A DNA stretch of 31,105 nucleotides, taken from CAYSZB01 sp964435475. Its GTDB lineage: Bacteria > Chloroflexota > Anaerolineae > Anaerolineales > Anaerolineaceae. Position numbers and translations under genes: made by a program. The stretch is from positions 1-31,105 of the forward strand of contig CAYSZB010000026.1 of the NCBI GenBank assembly GCA_964435475.1. Direction: 5' to 3'. Positions 16,076 to 23,194 of this stretch are shown here, in pieces. How positions within the stretch are numbered: the first letter of the stretch is position 1; each line of letters opens with the position of its first letter. The notes beneath the pieces were generated by a model that was not told the DNA's origin, did no database searches, and worked only from the letters and a program-made list of their open reading frames with translations.

Positions 16076-16429
16076 ATGGTAAAAGAGCCACTCAATGTTA
16101 CTGACGCAGCGTTTCAAAAGACGGTATTGGAATCAACTTTACCGGTTATTGTAGATTTTTGGGCACCCTGGTGCGGACCCTGCCGGATGGTCGGTCCAAT
16201 TCTGGAGAAGATCGCAGGTGAATACGCTGAAAAATTGGTCGTCGCCAAAGTAAATACAGATGAAAATCAGCAGTGGGCCACACAATATGGCGTACAGGGC
16301 ATACCCACAATGCTTTTTATTTCTAACGGTAAGATCGTCCACCGCCAGGTCGGAGCTCTACCTGAGCCGATGCTGCGTGATGTAATTACCCAGTTTATGG
16401 ATGTTGTCAAAACCAACGATCAGAAATAA
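16076..16429 (+). CDS. trxA: Thioredoxin
   Basis: A cytoplasmic dithiol-disulfide reductant. The active site WCGPC is at residues 32-36 within VDFWAPWCGPCRMVGPILEK, and the cis-proline loop is GIPTMLFISNGK. VNTDENQQWATQYGVQ is the canonical middle helix region. 117 aa is slightly longer than typical because of a short N-terminal and C-terminal extension. A textbook AGGAGG precedes the ATG by 6 nt. It has its own candidate promoter and is followed by a hairpin terminator. Confidence 0.95.
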   Translation: MVKEPLNVTDAAFQKTVLESTLPVIVDFWAPWCGPCRMVGPILEKIAGEYAEKLVVAKVNTDENQQWATQYGVQGIPTMLFISNGKIVHRQVGALPEPMLRDVITQFMDVVKTNDQK

Positions 16430-16453
16430 TCAGCAAATCTTTGTTGTTTATGA

Positions 16454-16485
16454 GCAGAGGATCGAAGACGACCCTCTGCTTTCTT
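16454..16485. terminator. Terminator between convergent trxA and murA
   Basis: An 11-bp stem (gcagaggatcg / cgaccctctgc) has one mismatch on the plus strand that becomes a G-U pair on the minus strand. The loop is aaga, followed on the plus strand by TTTCTT. It lies directly before the murA stop on the opposite strand and probably serves both genes. Confidence 0.75.
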
Positions 16486-16486
16486 A

Positions 16487-17770
16487 TTAATCAGATATTC
16501 TTTGGATATCAGCACCCAGTGACCTTAACTTGACATCAACCGCCTCATAACCGCGGTCGATTTGCGTGATGTTCCTGATCGTTGATTCACCTTTGGCTGA
16601 TAGGGCAGCAAGAACCAGTGCCATTCCCGCTCGAATATCAGGACTGTCCAGTTTTTCTCCGTTTAATTTTGTCGGTCCCATGACAATACAACGATGCGGG
16701 TCACACAACACGATCTGTGCACCCATCGCCACCAGCTTGTCCGTAAAGAACATCCGGCTGGGGTACATCCAGTCATGGAATAAGATCGAACCTTTGGCTT
16801 GCGTGGCTATGACGATGGCAATGCTCATCAGATCGGTTGGGAATGCCGGCCATGGCATGACCGAGATCTCCGGGATCGCATTACCGAGGTCCGGCGAGAT
16901 GACCAGGGTCTGATTTGCAGGCACAATGAGGTCATCACCATGCGTTTCCAGGATTACACCCAGGCGCTTTAAAACCAGTCTCACCATATCAAGATGCTCT
17001 ACACCAGCATGTTTGACCGTAATCTCCCCTTTGGTAACCACAGCGGCTCCTACATAGCTGACCACCTCCAGGTAGTCTGGACCAAGTGTATATTCGCCGC
17101 CTGAAAGGCTGTCAACACCTTCGATATGCAAGCTGTTGGAACCTATATGTTTGATGTGTGCCCCTAGTTTATTCAAAAAATGACACAGTTCCTGGATGTG
17201 GGGTTCGGATGCTGCATTTTTGATCAGGGTGGTACCCTTTGCCATAACTGCAGCCATGATTGTGTTCTCAGTGGCTGTAACGCTGGCTTCATCCAGCAAA
17301 ATTTCTGTTCCCACAAGGTCAGATGACTTAAAATGGAAGACACCATCAAAATCAACTTCGACCCCCAGTTTTTGCAGGGCAAGGATGTGAGTATCCACCC
17401 GTCTTCTTCCGATCACATCACCGCCAGGCGGAGGCAGGTTCAATTCCTTGAACCGCGCCATAACCGGGCCAGCCAGCAGGATCGATGCGCGAATATTTCT
17501 GCAAAGGTCCGGGTCAAGCTCTGATGGATAAATATCATCCGCCTGGATCTTCAGGTTGCTTGGTCCGTCGATTTCCTCGATCTTTACACCCAGGCTTAAT
17601 AAAAGTTTGCGCATAGATATGACATCGGTGATGTTTGGTACATTATGCAATATGATCGGTTCCGCTGTCAGTAGACATCCCGCCAGGATCGGTAACACTG
17701 CATTTTTATTCCCGCCAGGTGTGACCTCACCGTGTAATGGTTTTCCACCTTTGATCAAGAATTTCGCCAT
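16487..17770 (-). CDS. murA: UDP-N-acetylglucosamine 1-carboxyvinyltransferase with Asp at the Cys115 position
   Basis: First committed step of peptidoglycan synthesis: transfers enolpyruvate from PEP to UDP-GlcNAc. N-terminal PGGNKNAVLPILAG carries K22 and N23; RNIRASILLAGP follows, and IRAGMALVLAALSA is in the C-terminal lobe. The active-site loop reads PPPGGDVIGRRRVDTH: residue 118, where E. coli has Cys115, is Asp. Asp at this position is active in M. tuberculosis MurA and blocks covalent inhibition by fosfomycin. 427 aa is normal. The ATG at 17770 is chosen because AAGGAG lies 8 nt upstream; an upstream GTG is too close to that site. It follows pckA by 44 nt. Confidence 0.94.
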   Translation of the reverse strand: MAKFLIKGGKPLHGEVTPGGNKNAVLPILAGCLLTAEPIILHNVPNITDVISMRKLLLSLGVKIEEIDGPSNLKIQADDIYPSELDPDLCRNIRASILLAGPVMARFKELNLPPPGGDVIGRRRVDTHILALQKLGVEVDFDGVFHFKSSDLVGTEILLDEASVTATENTIMAAVMAKGTTLIKNAASEPHIQELCHFLNKLGAHIKHIGSNSLHIEGVDSLSGGEYTLGPDYLEVVSYVGAAVVTKGEITVKHAGVEHLDMVRLVLKRLGVILETHGDDLIVPANQTLVISPDLGNAIPEISVMPWPAFPTDLMSIAIVIATQAKGSILFHDWMYPSRMFFTDKLVAMGAQIVLCDPHRCIVMGPTKLNGEKLDSPDIRAGMALVLAALSAKGESTIRNITQIDRGYEAVDVKLRSLGADIQRISD

Positions 17771-17799
17771 TTTCACATCTCCTTAATTTGTTAAGTTCC

Positions 17800-17809
17800 G
17801 CTCGCGAGC
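17800..17809. repeat. Palindrome GCTCGCGAGC in the pckA-murA gap
   Basis: A perfect 10-bp GC-rich palindrome in an otherwise AT-rich 44-nt gap, extended imperfectly by TTC/GAA. It may be an operator or a short processing hairpin between the two coding regions; no T-tract follows. Confidence 0.45.
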
Positions 17810-17814
17810 TGAAA

Positions 17815-19347
17815 TTAATACTGAAATTTCAAAAAATTATCCTTGAATTCCTGTGCCAGCTTCCTCGCCTTCAGGTGGTAATCATCTTGATCTTTCCAGC
17901 TTTTGTGTGGGAACAGGATATCATCAGGAACCTGATCAACGTGAGCCGGAACATCCAGTTCAAAAACGTCTTCTTTGATAAATGATCCTTTTAGTAAACT
18001 CCCATTTAGGACAGCCTTGATCATTGCCCTCGTGTAGGGGAGGTCTATTCTTTTTCCAACGCCATAAGGTCCACCGATCCAACCGGTATTGAGCAGCCAT
18101 ACTTGAGTACCATGCTCCTTAAGCCTCTTTTCTAATAGATGGGCATAGACAAGTGGATGTAATGGCAGGAAAGGTGCTCCAAAGCAGGGTGAAAATGTTG
18201 CTTCAGGTGAAAGTCCCAGTCCTCTCTCTGTTCCTGCCAGCTTGCTGGTGAATCCATTGATGAAATAAAAGAGCGCTTTCTCAATGGACAACTTGGCCAG
18301 TGGGGGCAATACACCAAATGCGTCAGCTGTTAGCAGAAAAATATTCTTTGGATGCCCCGCGTAACCTTCGGGAACATAATTCTCTATAAAAGATAACGGA
18401 TATCCAGCCCTGGTGTTCTCAGTGATCACATTGCTGTCAAAATCAGGGGTTCTGTTGTCAGACAAAGGCACGTTTTCGATGATTGTCCCAAACCGGTGAA
18501 CTGCCTCCCAAACCAATGGCTCCAGGTCCTTCCTCAACTTGATCGTTTTGGCATAGCAGCCGCCTTCAAAATTAAATATTCCGCTGTCAGACCAGCCATG
18601 CTCGTCGTCACCGACTAAATTCCTCGTGGGGTCCGAAGATAGGGTCGTCTTACCGGTTCCACTTAAGCCAAAAAAGAGCGCTACGTCACCATCTTTTCCA
18701 ACGTTGGCGGAACAATGCAATGGCAGGACGTCTCGATGGGGCATAAGGTAGTTCATCAATGTAAATACCGATTTTTTGATTTCGCCGGCATATAGAGTAC
18801 CGCCGATCAAAACAATGTGTTGCTTGAAATCCAGGATGATGAAAGGTTTCGCCCGCGTATGATCGATTGCAGGGTCAGCTTCAAACCCGGTTGCAGCGAT
18901 CACAGTGTAATCTGGTTCTTCATGCGCCCTTTTGTCATTTGCAGTGATGAAAAGACTGTCTGCAAAAAGGTTTTGCCAGGCCAATTCTGTTACCACCCGG
19001 ACGGATGTCTGGAACTCGGGGTGTGTGCCAACAAGAACATCTTTGACATAAACCGTCTTATCCCTCAAATGAGCAATGGCTTTTCTTCTCAGCGCATTAA
19101 AATGATCAACTGGCAATAATTTTGTACCTGCTCCAAGCCATATTTCATCTTCACCATAGTCAACCACATACTTGTCATTTGGCGATCTGCCTGTGTAGGG
19201 AGATGTGTTTACAACAAAAGCACCTGATTCAGTAAAGAGTCCCTCGTTGTTTCTCACCGCATGTTCCAACAGGTCAGTTGGAGTTAAGTTGTCAAAAAAC
19301 AATTGCTCTGCCGAAAAACCTTGCTCTGTCAACCATTTTTGTATCAT
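17815..19347 (-). CDS. pckA: Phosphoenolpyruvate carboxykinase (ATP)
   Basis: Interconverts oxaloacetate + ATP and PEP + CO2 + ADP; gluconeogenic or, in anaerobes, anaplerotic. Numbered from the ATG at 19347 (510 aa): TGRSPNDK at 52-59 (substrate Arg), the PEPCK P-loop GLSGTGKTT at 227-235, GDDEHGW at 246-252, GGCYAKTI after 261, and the adenine-site ENTRAGYP. I prefer 19347, with AAGGAG 13 nt upstream and a family-like N-terminus, but the frame is open to an ATG at 19386 that would overlap the end of the upstream lipoprotein gene by 17 nt. PEP made here is also a MurA substrate, though co-location need not be functional. Confidence 0.95.
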   Translation of the reverse strand: MIQKWLTEQGFSAEQLFFDNLTPTDLLEHAVRNNEGLFTESGAFVVNTSPYTGRSPNDKYVVDYGEDEIWLGAGTKLLPVDHFNALRRKAIAHLRDKTVYVKDVLVGTHPEFQTSVRVVTELAWQNLFADSLFITANDKRAHEEPDYTVIAATGFEADPAIDHTRAKPFIILDFKQHIVLIGGTLYAGEIKKSVFTLMNYLMPHRDVLPLHCSANVGKDGDVALFFGLSGTGKTTLSSDPTRNLVGDDEHGWSDSGIFNFEGGCYAKTIKLRKDLEPLVWEAVHRFGTIIENVPLSDNRTPDFDSNVITENTRAGYPLSFIENYVPEGYAGHPKNIFLLTADAFGVLPPLAKLSIEKALFYFINGFTSKLAGTERGLGLSPEATFSPCFGAPFLPLHPLVYAHLLEKRLKEHGTQVWLLNTGWIGGPYGVGKRIDLPYTRAMIKAVLNGSLLKGSFIKEDVFELDVPAHVDQVPDDILFPHKSWKDQDDYHLKARKLAQEFKDNFLKFQY

Positions 19348-19369
19348 TCTGTTTGGTCTCTCCTTTAAC

Positions 19370-21871
19370 TTATTTAATTCCATCATACCAATACCAAAGC
19401 ACGTCCATTGCAGGTTTACCGTTTATTGAATATGATGCGTCGGTTAAACTTAATTGCGGGTAGAAGGATCTGGCTATTACCCCGGAGATCCAACTTCTCG
19501 ATATGACTGAATTCAATAAAATATTATAAAATAACGTCTGGCGCTCCAGGTCGATATCAGAGATGTGATATGTGTCCCGGGGAGATAATAACATTGAATT
19601 CAATGAATTCTCACGTAACATTTCGTCTTCCATAAGCTTTTGGGCAGCGAAAGACATGGAAGGTTGGCCAAATTCGACGTAAATGGGTGTTTCATGTCCA
19701 TTACTAAGCGGCAGCATGACTTCATCCAGGTATGTTGTTATGGTTTGTAGTAATGACAGGTAGTTATTTTCCAATTCTTGATCATCTAAAGGAATATTCA
19801 AATTAATGAGCAACGCATCGCAAGAGTCCAGTATTGTGGACGAGATGCTCTGTATGCTATTTGAATCAAACTCACAGGTGATGAATTGACTGTAGACTTG
19901 TCTGATTTTGCCAAGCATATTGAACCAGCTGGACCTTTGAGACTCAGTAAGCCCCACAGAAAGGGATTCTGCTGAATTGCCAAAGTGCTGTGCAGGAGTA
20001 AAGAAATCCGTCGCATTGATAATCAGATTTGGCAAACCCAATTTATTCGCTAAATGCGCATAGTTGATATTCTTTTCAGAAAATATATCTTGCCATGGTT
20101 TCATTACATTTTCGTAATTTTCTGCTGATAAGTTTAAAGAACCAGATTGATCTTGATATGTAATAATTGTGGGTTCCAGAATTAATGAGATTTCATTTTC
20201 GCGGGCAAAAGACGCAATCTGATTAACATCCAGGTACTGTGATGAAATTTCTTGTGAATGGATGTACTGTTGAGAACTTGCTTCATACTGTACATTGTAT
20301 GAAATGGGAAGTATGACCGTATTTACACCAATTGACTTCAATTTAGTTAAAGTATCTTTGTATAGATACGGATTAATGGGATATGAATAAGGATATAACG
20401 AAACGCCTGTTATGAAGTTATCATCTTTTTGAGGAAATTCTGCAGCGATCACTGTGGATGGCAACTCAGGGGACACCCAATAGGGCCACTCAGCTATCTG
20501 GACCCCGGTTATTTCCTTCTCATTAATTGGTGAATGCACCAGTTCTTCAAAACTGTCTGGGTTATTCGATAATTCACATTGGTCATTACGGCAAATTCGA
20601 TATTTTAAGGGACTGTTGGTTGGTAAAGGAGAGTAAAGAGAAAATTCCCAATAATTGTCATATTTATTGACCATTGATAACGGTTCAAACCAATCCTGTG
20701 TTCCAAATTGGATCATAATGACATCAGAACCCGGAGTGTTTCCGGGAACTTCTGCCGAGATCAAAATCGGCTCTTGTCCTTCCAGTTGCCAGGTTTCAAC
20801 TGAATCTACGATCGAGATGTCATGGTCAGGAATTCTGACTTTTCTATACTGTTCTTTATTCTTAAAACCCTTTTCCACGTTCCAATACCCATCTCCCAGG
20901 GTGTATACATAATGTATCTCATTGGTTTCATGGAACGTCAAAATTACAGAATACTCATCAGTTTCAACCTTGCGAAGAGTTGGCAATCTGGATGAAATTA
21001 AATTCATCCCGTTTCCCAGGTCCTTAAATGTGTTGCCAAGTTGGTAATAATTTCCTGCAATTCTTGGAGCTAAACCGCTTTTATCTGGGGGCGTTTTTAA
21101 GATGAACTGAACGCTAACCGGCTTCAACGGATCCAATTCAAGAGAAATGCTTGTGGTCGAGTCTGGAGCGACTGAGACTTGAGACTGTCCGACAGAAAAA
21201 GATCCATCGATGGGAAACGTCACGAGCCGGTGTGATCCCACAGGTACATTGATAAGTGAGAATTTTCCAGTATTATCAGTCAGGATGTGAAAACCTGCAA
21301 CTGCGACAAGTACATCAGGAATGGGAGCGTTTGTCCCTTTTTCCAGAACTGTCCCACTTAACAGCCCTGTTTCACCCTCGAATTTTTCATCCGGCCATGA
21401 GTAAACCAGGTCATACACTTGCGTGGGACCATCTACAAGGAACATGCGATACCGGATTTGCTGATTATCCGCATTAGTTTCAGTTTGGTCGATCCCACTG
21501 ATTTTTGTGTACCGGTAGGTGACATTGGATCCTTCACTTAGAGCTATGACAACATGATAGTGATACGAATCAATGAATTGCATGGTATAGCGGGTTACAT
21601 TATTGACAAGTCCGCGAATTTCATCCACAACATCCAGCGCCAGGCGTTCTTCTGAATCCAGTGGTGTTAGCAGTTCAGCCACAAATTCAATATTCACCGA
21701 TTTACCCGCTATATCATCCAGGATCTCTCCTGAATTCTGGATTGGATTAAGCAAAGATCGTGGGATCAGATCACAACCAGAGACCAGGTTAATAATGATA
21801 ATAAACACTAAGCTGATTTTGAGGGGAATTGTGGAGCGAAATTTTTCTGTTTTCATTCCCGGGTTGATCAT
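19370..21871 (-). CDS. Large lipoprotein with CarboxypepD_reg-like domain and C-terminal TIM-barrel glycosidase-like domain
   Basis: 833 aa. A basic N-terminus and hydrophobic segment end in LVSGC, a lipobox with C33, so it is an exported lipoprotein. Domains in order: an alpha/beta region (about 55-165); a carboxypeptidase-regulatory-like beta sandwich (about 168-245, GTVLEKGTNAPIPDVLVAVAG...TDNTGKFSLINVPVG); beta-rich modules with WFEPLSMVNKYDNYWEFSLY; and from about 480 a barrel-like region (ITGVSLYPYS, LKSIGVNTVILPISY, RENEISLILEPTI) ending NGKPAMDVLWYWYDG, as in GH113-type barrels. I cannot assign catalytic acids or a substrate. An internal ATG at 21856 is an equally good start. It starts 9 nt after nusB. 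Confidence 0.75.
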   Translation of the reverse strand: MINPGMKTEKFRSTIPLKISLVFIIIINLVSGCDLIPRSLLNPIQNSGEILDDIAGKSVNIEFVAELLTPLDSEERLALDVVDEIRGLVNNVTRYTMQFIDSYHYHVVIALSEGSNVTYRYTKISGIDQTETNADNQQIRYRMFLVDGPTQVYDLVYSWPDEKFEGETGLLSGTVLEKGTNAPIPDVLVAVAGFHILTDNTGKFSLINVPVGSHRLVTFPIDGSFSVGQSQVSVAPDSTTSISLELDPLKPVSVQFILKTPPDKSGLAPRIAGNYYQLGNTFKDLGNGMNLISSRLPTLRKVETDEYSVILTFHETNEIHYVYTLGDGYWNVEKGFKNKEQYRKVRIPDHDISIVDSVETWQLEGQEPILISAEVPGNTPGSDVIMIQFGTQDWFEPLSMVNKYDNYWEFSLYSPLPTNSPLKYRICRNDQCELSNNPDSFEELVHSPINEKEITGVQIAEWPYWVSPELPSTVIAAEFPQKDDNFITGVSLYPYSYPINPYLYKDTLTKLKSIGVNTVILPISYNVQYEASSQQYIHSQEISSQYLDVNQIASFARENEISLILEPTIITYQDQSGSLNLSAENYENVMKPWQDIFSEKNINYAHLANKLGLPNLIINATDFFTPAQHFGNSAESLSVGLTESQRSSWFNMLGKIRQVYSQFITCEFDSNSIQSISSTILDSCDALLINLNIPLDDQELENNYLSLLQTITTYLDEVMLPLSNGHETPIYVEFGQPSMSFAAQKLMEDEMLRENSLNSMLLSPRDTYHISDIDLERQTLFYNILLNSVISRSWISGVIARSFYPQLSLTDASYSINGKPAMDVLWYWYDGIK

Positions 21872-21880
21872 GATGCGAGA

Positions 21881-22306
21881 TTAATCGAAAACAGGAATTA
21901 TTTCTTCCAGGTGATCTGCCAGGCTGCCCAGAACGCCATTGATGAACTTGGAGGAAGTCTCAGATCCATATGTTTTTGCCAGTTCAATTGCTTCATTGAT
22001 TGCGACTTTAAGGGGTGTCTTTCTGTAAATCGCGACTTCCCATAAAGCGATTCGCAGGATATTCCGATCAATTACAGCCACTTGATCTACAGGCCATTCT
22101 TTTGCATATTGAGCAATAAACTCATCCAGCTTCGAATAATATTGCCTTACTCCTTGAACCAGGAGACGGGTAAATTCCACCAGGTCATCATCCAGTTGGT
22201 CTTCCTGGCATCTCATTTCCAGTACATTTCCCAGGAGATGATCGGTCTGATCCAGTTCATACAAGACCTTTAATGCGGCATCCCTGCCTTTGGTTCGCGA
22301 TTTCAT
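21881..22306 (-). CDS. nusB: Transcription antitermination factor NusB
   Basis: An all-helical RNA-binding protein that joins NusE (S10) at boxA to prevent premature termination in rRNA operons. Family features are GRDAALKVLYELDQTD at the N-terminus, VDQVAVIDRNILRIALWE and the C-terminal KVAINEAIELAKTYGSETSSKFINGVLGSL. 141 aa is typical. Its ATG lies 3 nt after the Asp23 gene stop, giving tight coupling; the Asp23-nusB order is common in Firmicutes as well. Confidence 0.94.
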   Translation of the reverse strand: MKSRTKGRDAALKVLYELDQTDHLLGNVLEMRCQEDQLDDDLVEFTRLLVQGVRQYYSKLDEFIAQYAKEWPVDQVAVIDRNILRIALWEVAIYRKTPLKVAINEAIELAKTYGSETSSKFINGVLGSLADHLEEIIPVFD

Positions 22307-22309
22307 ATA

Positions 22310-22648
22310 TCAGGCTTCAAACAAGATATCACAGACGTGGATATTTACCGAACCGACTTCCAATCCAACCATTTCGGATATGGCTCGACTGACTTTCTCC
22401 TGGATCTCTTTGCTCACAATGCGCACATTTAGTTCGCTTGACAGTACAACATTGATATCGACAAATACTGTGTTGTCTTTCAAGACAACTCTTACGCCTT
22501 CATTTTCAGGTTTGGTAACCACCCGTTCATATCTGTTAGGGGAGGGGTATGTATTCTTAACCCCGGGTACATTTAAAGTTGTCAATCGGGCTATGGATAC
22601 TAATACATCCTGTGCAATAGTTGTATTCCCAAAGTTGTTCTCGTCCAT
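22310..22648 (-). CDS. Asp23/Gls24 family (alkaline-shock-type) envelope-stress protein
   Basis: 112 aa. Recognised by the start NFGNTTIAQDVLVSIARLTTLNVPGV, the central LKDNTVFVDINVVLSSELNV strand pair, and IQEKVSRAISEMVGLEVGSVNIHVCDI, the conserved Asp23 C-terminus. The family is soluble, may bind membrane anchors, and is linked to cell-envelope stress; the exact role is unknown. The ATG follows AAGGA by about 7 nt and a TATAAT lies 19 nt upstream. First gene of the Asp23-nusB-lipoprotein-pckA-murA run. Confidence 0.88.
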   Translation of the reverse strand: MDENNFGNTTIAQDVLVSIARLTTLNVPGVKNTYPSPNRYERVVTKPENEGVRVVLKDNTVFVDINVVLSSELNVRIVSKEIQEKVSRAISEMVGLEVGSVNIHVCDILFEA

Positions 22649-22667
22649 GTTTTCCTTATTTTCTAAG

Positions 22668-22673
22668 ATTATA
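22668..22673 (-). promoter_or_regulatory. -10 box upstream of the Asp23-nusB operon
   Basis: A perfect TATAAT on the minus strand, 19 nt before the ATG, allowing a leader of about 12 nt with AAGGA. No strong -35 is seen. The remaining 22674-22843 stretch is AT-rich with repeated ATTAAT runs and no gene. Confidence 0.5.
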
Positions 22674-22843
22674 TCCCATTAATTAATACACCCATAAAAC
22701 GATGCAAATAATTATCTGGCGTAAATGAGCGCAATTAACTCTATTTAATTAATAATTGGCGGGAAAATTACAACGAAATCTCTTGAAAAATAGGGGTGAC
22801 AGTAAATAAATATTCTGGATCACGTAGCATAATTTAACATTGA

Positions 22844-23095
22844 TTAATACTCATCAGCGTCTTCATCGAGGTCATCCTCATCCTCGTCTATCCACAGTTC
22901 ATCATTCTCTTCGTCTGATTCCAATTCATCCCAGTCATCAAGTTCATCTTCATCTTCCCAGTCTTCAACAACTGCTTCATCATTGGGTGTATAGGTAATA
23001 CATCCAGCATCTGGATTGATTTCGATGGCTGCTGCAGTGCAATACTTCTCATCAAGAAACAGGCAATCAAGATAATGGCATCGGATTTTGGGCAT
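22844..23095 (-). CDS. Small Cys4 protein with an extremely acidic C-terminal tail
   Basis: 83 aa from the ATG at 23095, preceded by AGGAGG; a longer frame has no such site. The N-terminal part has four cysteines (C6, C11, C19, C32; pattern Cx4Cx7Cx12C), like DUF1540-type small metal-binding domains. From residue 44 to 82, 28 of 39 residues are Asp or Glu, with no repeat period I can detect. It is not exported. Function unknown: it could bind zinc or iron through the cysteines and a basic protein or divalent cations through the tail. It sits alone, 99 nt downstream of the rel stop. Confidence 0.72.
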   Translation of the reverse strand: MPKIRCHYLDCLFLDEKYCTAAAIEINPDAGCITYTPNDEAVVEDWEDEDELDDWDELESDEENDELWIDEDEDDLDEDADEY

Positions 23096-23194
23096 AGCTC
23101 CTCCTAGATATCTTCTTTCCTCATAATAACAAAAACGCATTTTACCATTAATTTACAATCTTTCATTTTGTCAAGCGTCAGATTTGTTAAGTCC

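Noticed and set aside
17556..17985. Plus-strand open frames inside murA and pckA
   Set aside because: They are shadows of strongly conserved genes on the other strand.
22674..22843. AT-rich repeats of ATTAATTAAT before the Asp23 operon as an origin or regulatory array
   Set aside because: Too short and irregular; no DnaA-box cluster was seen.
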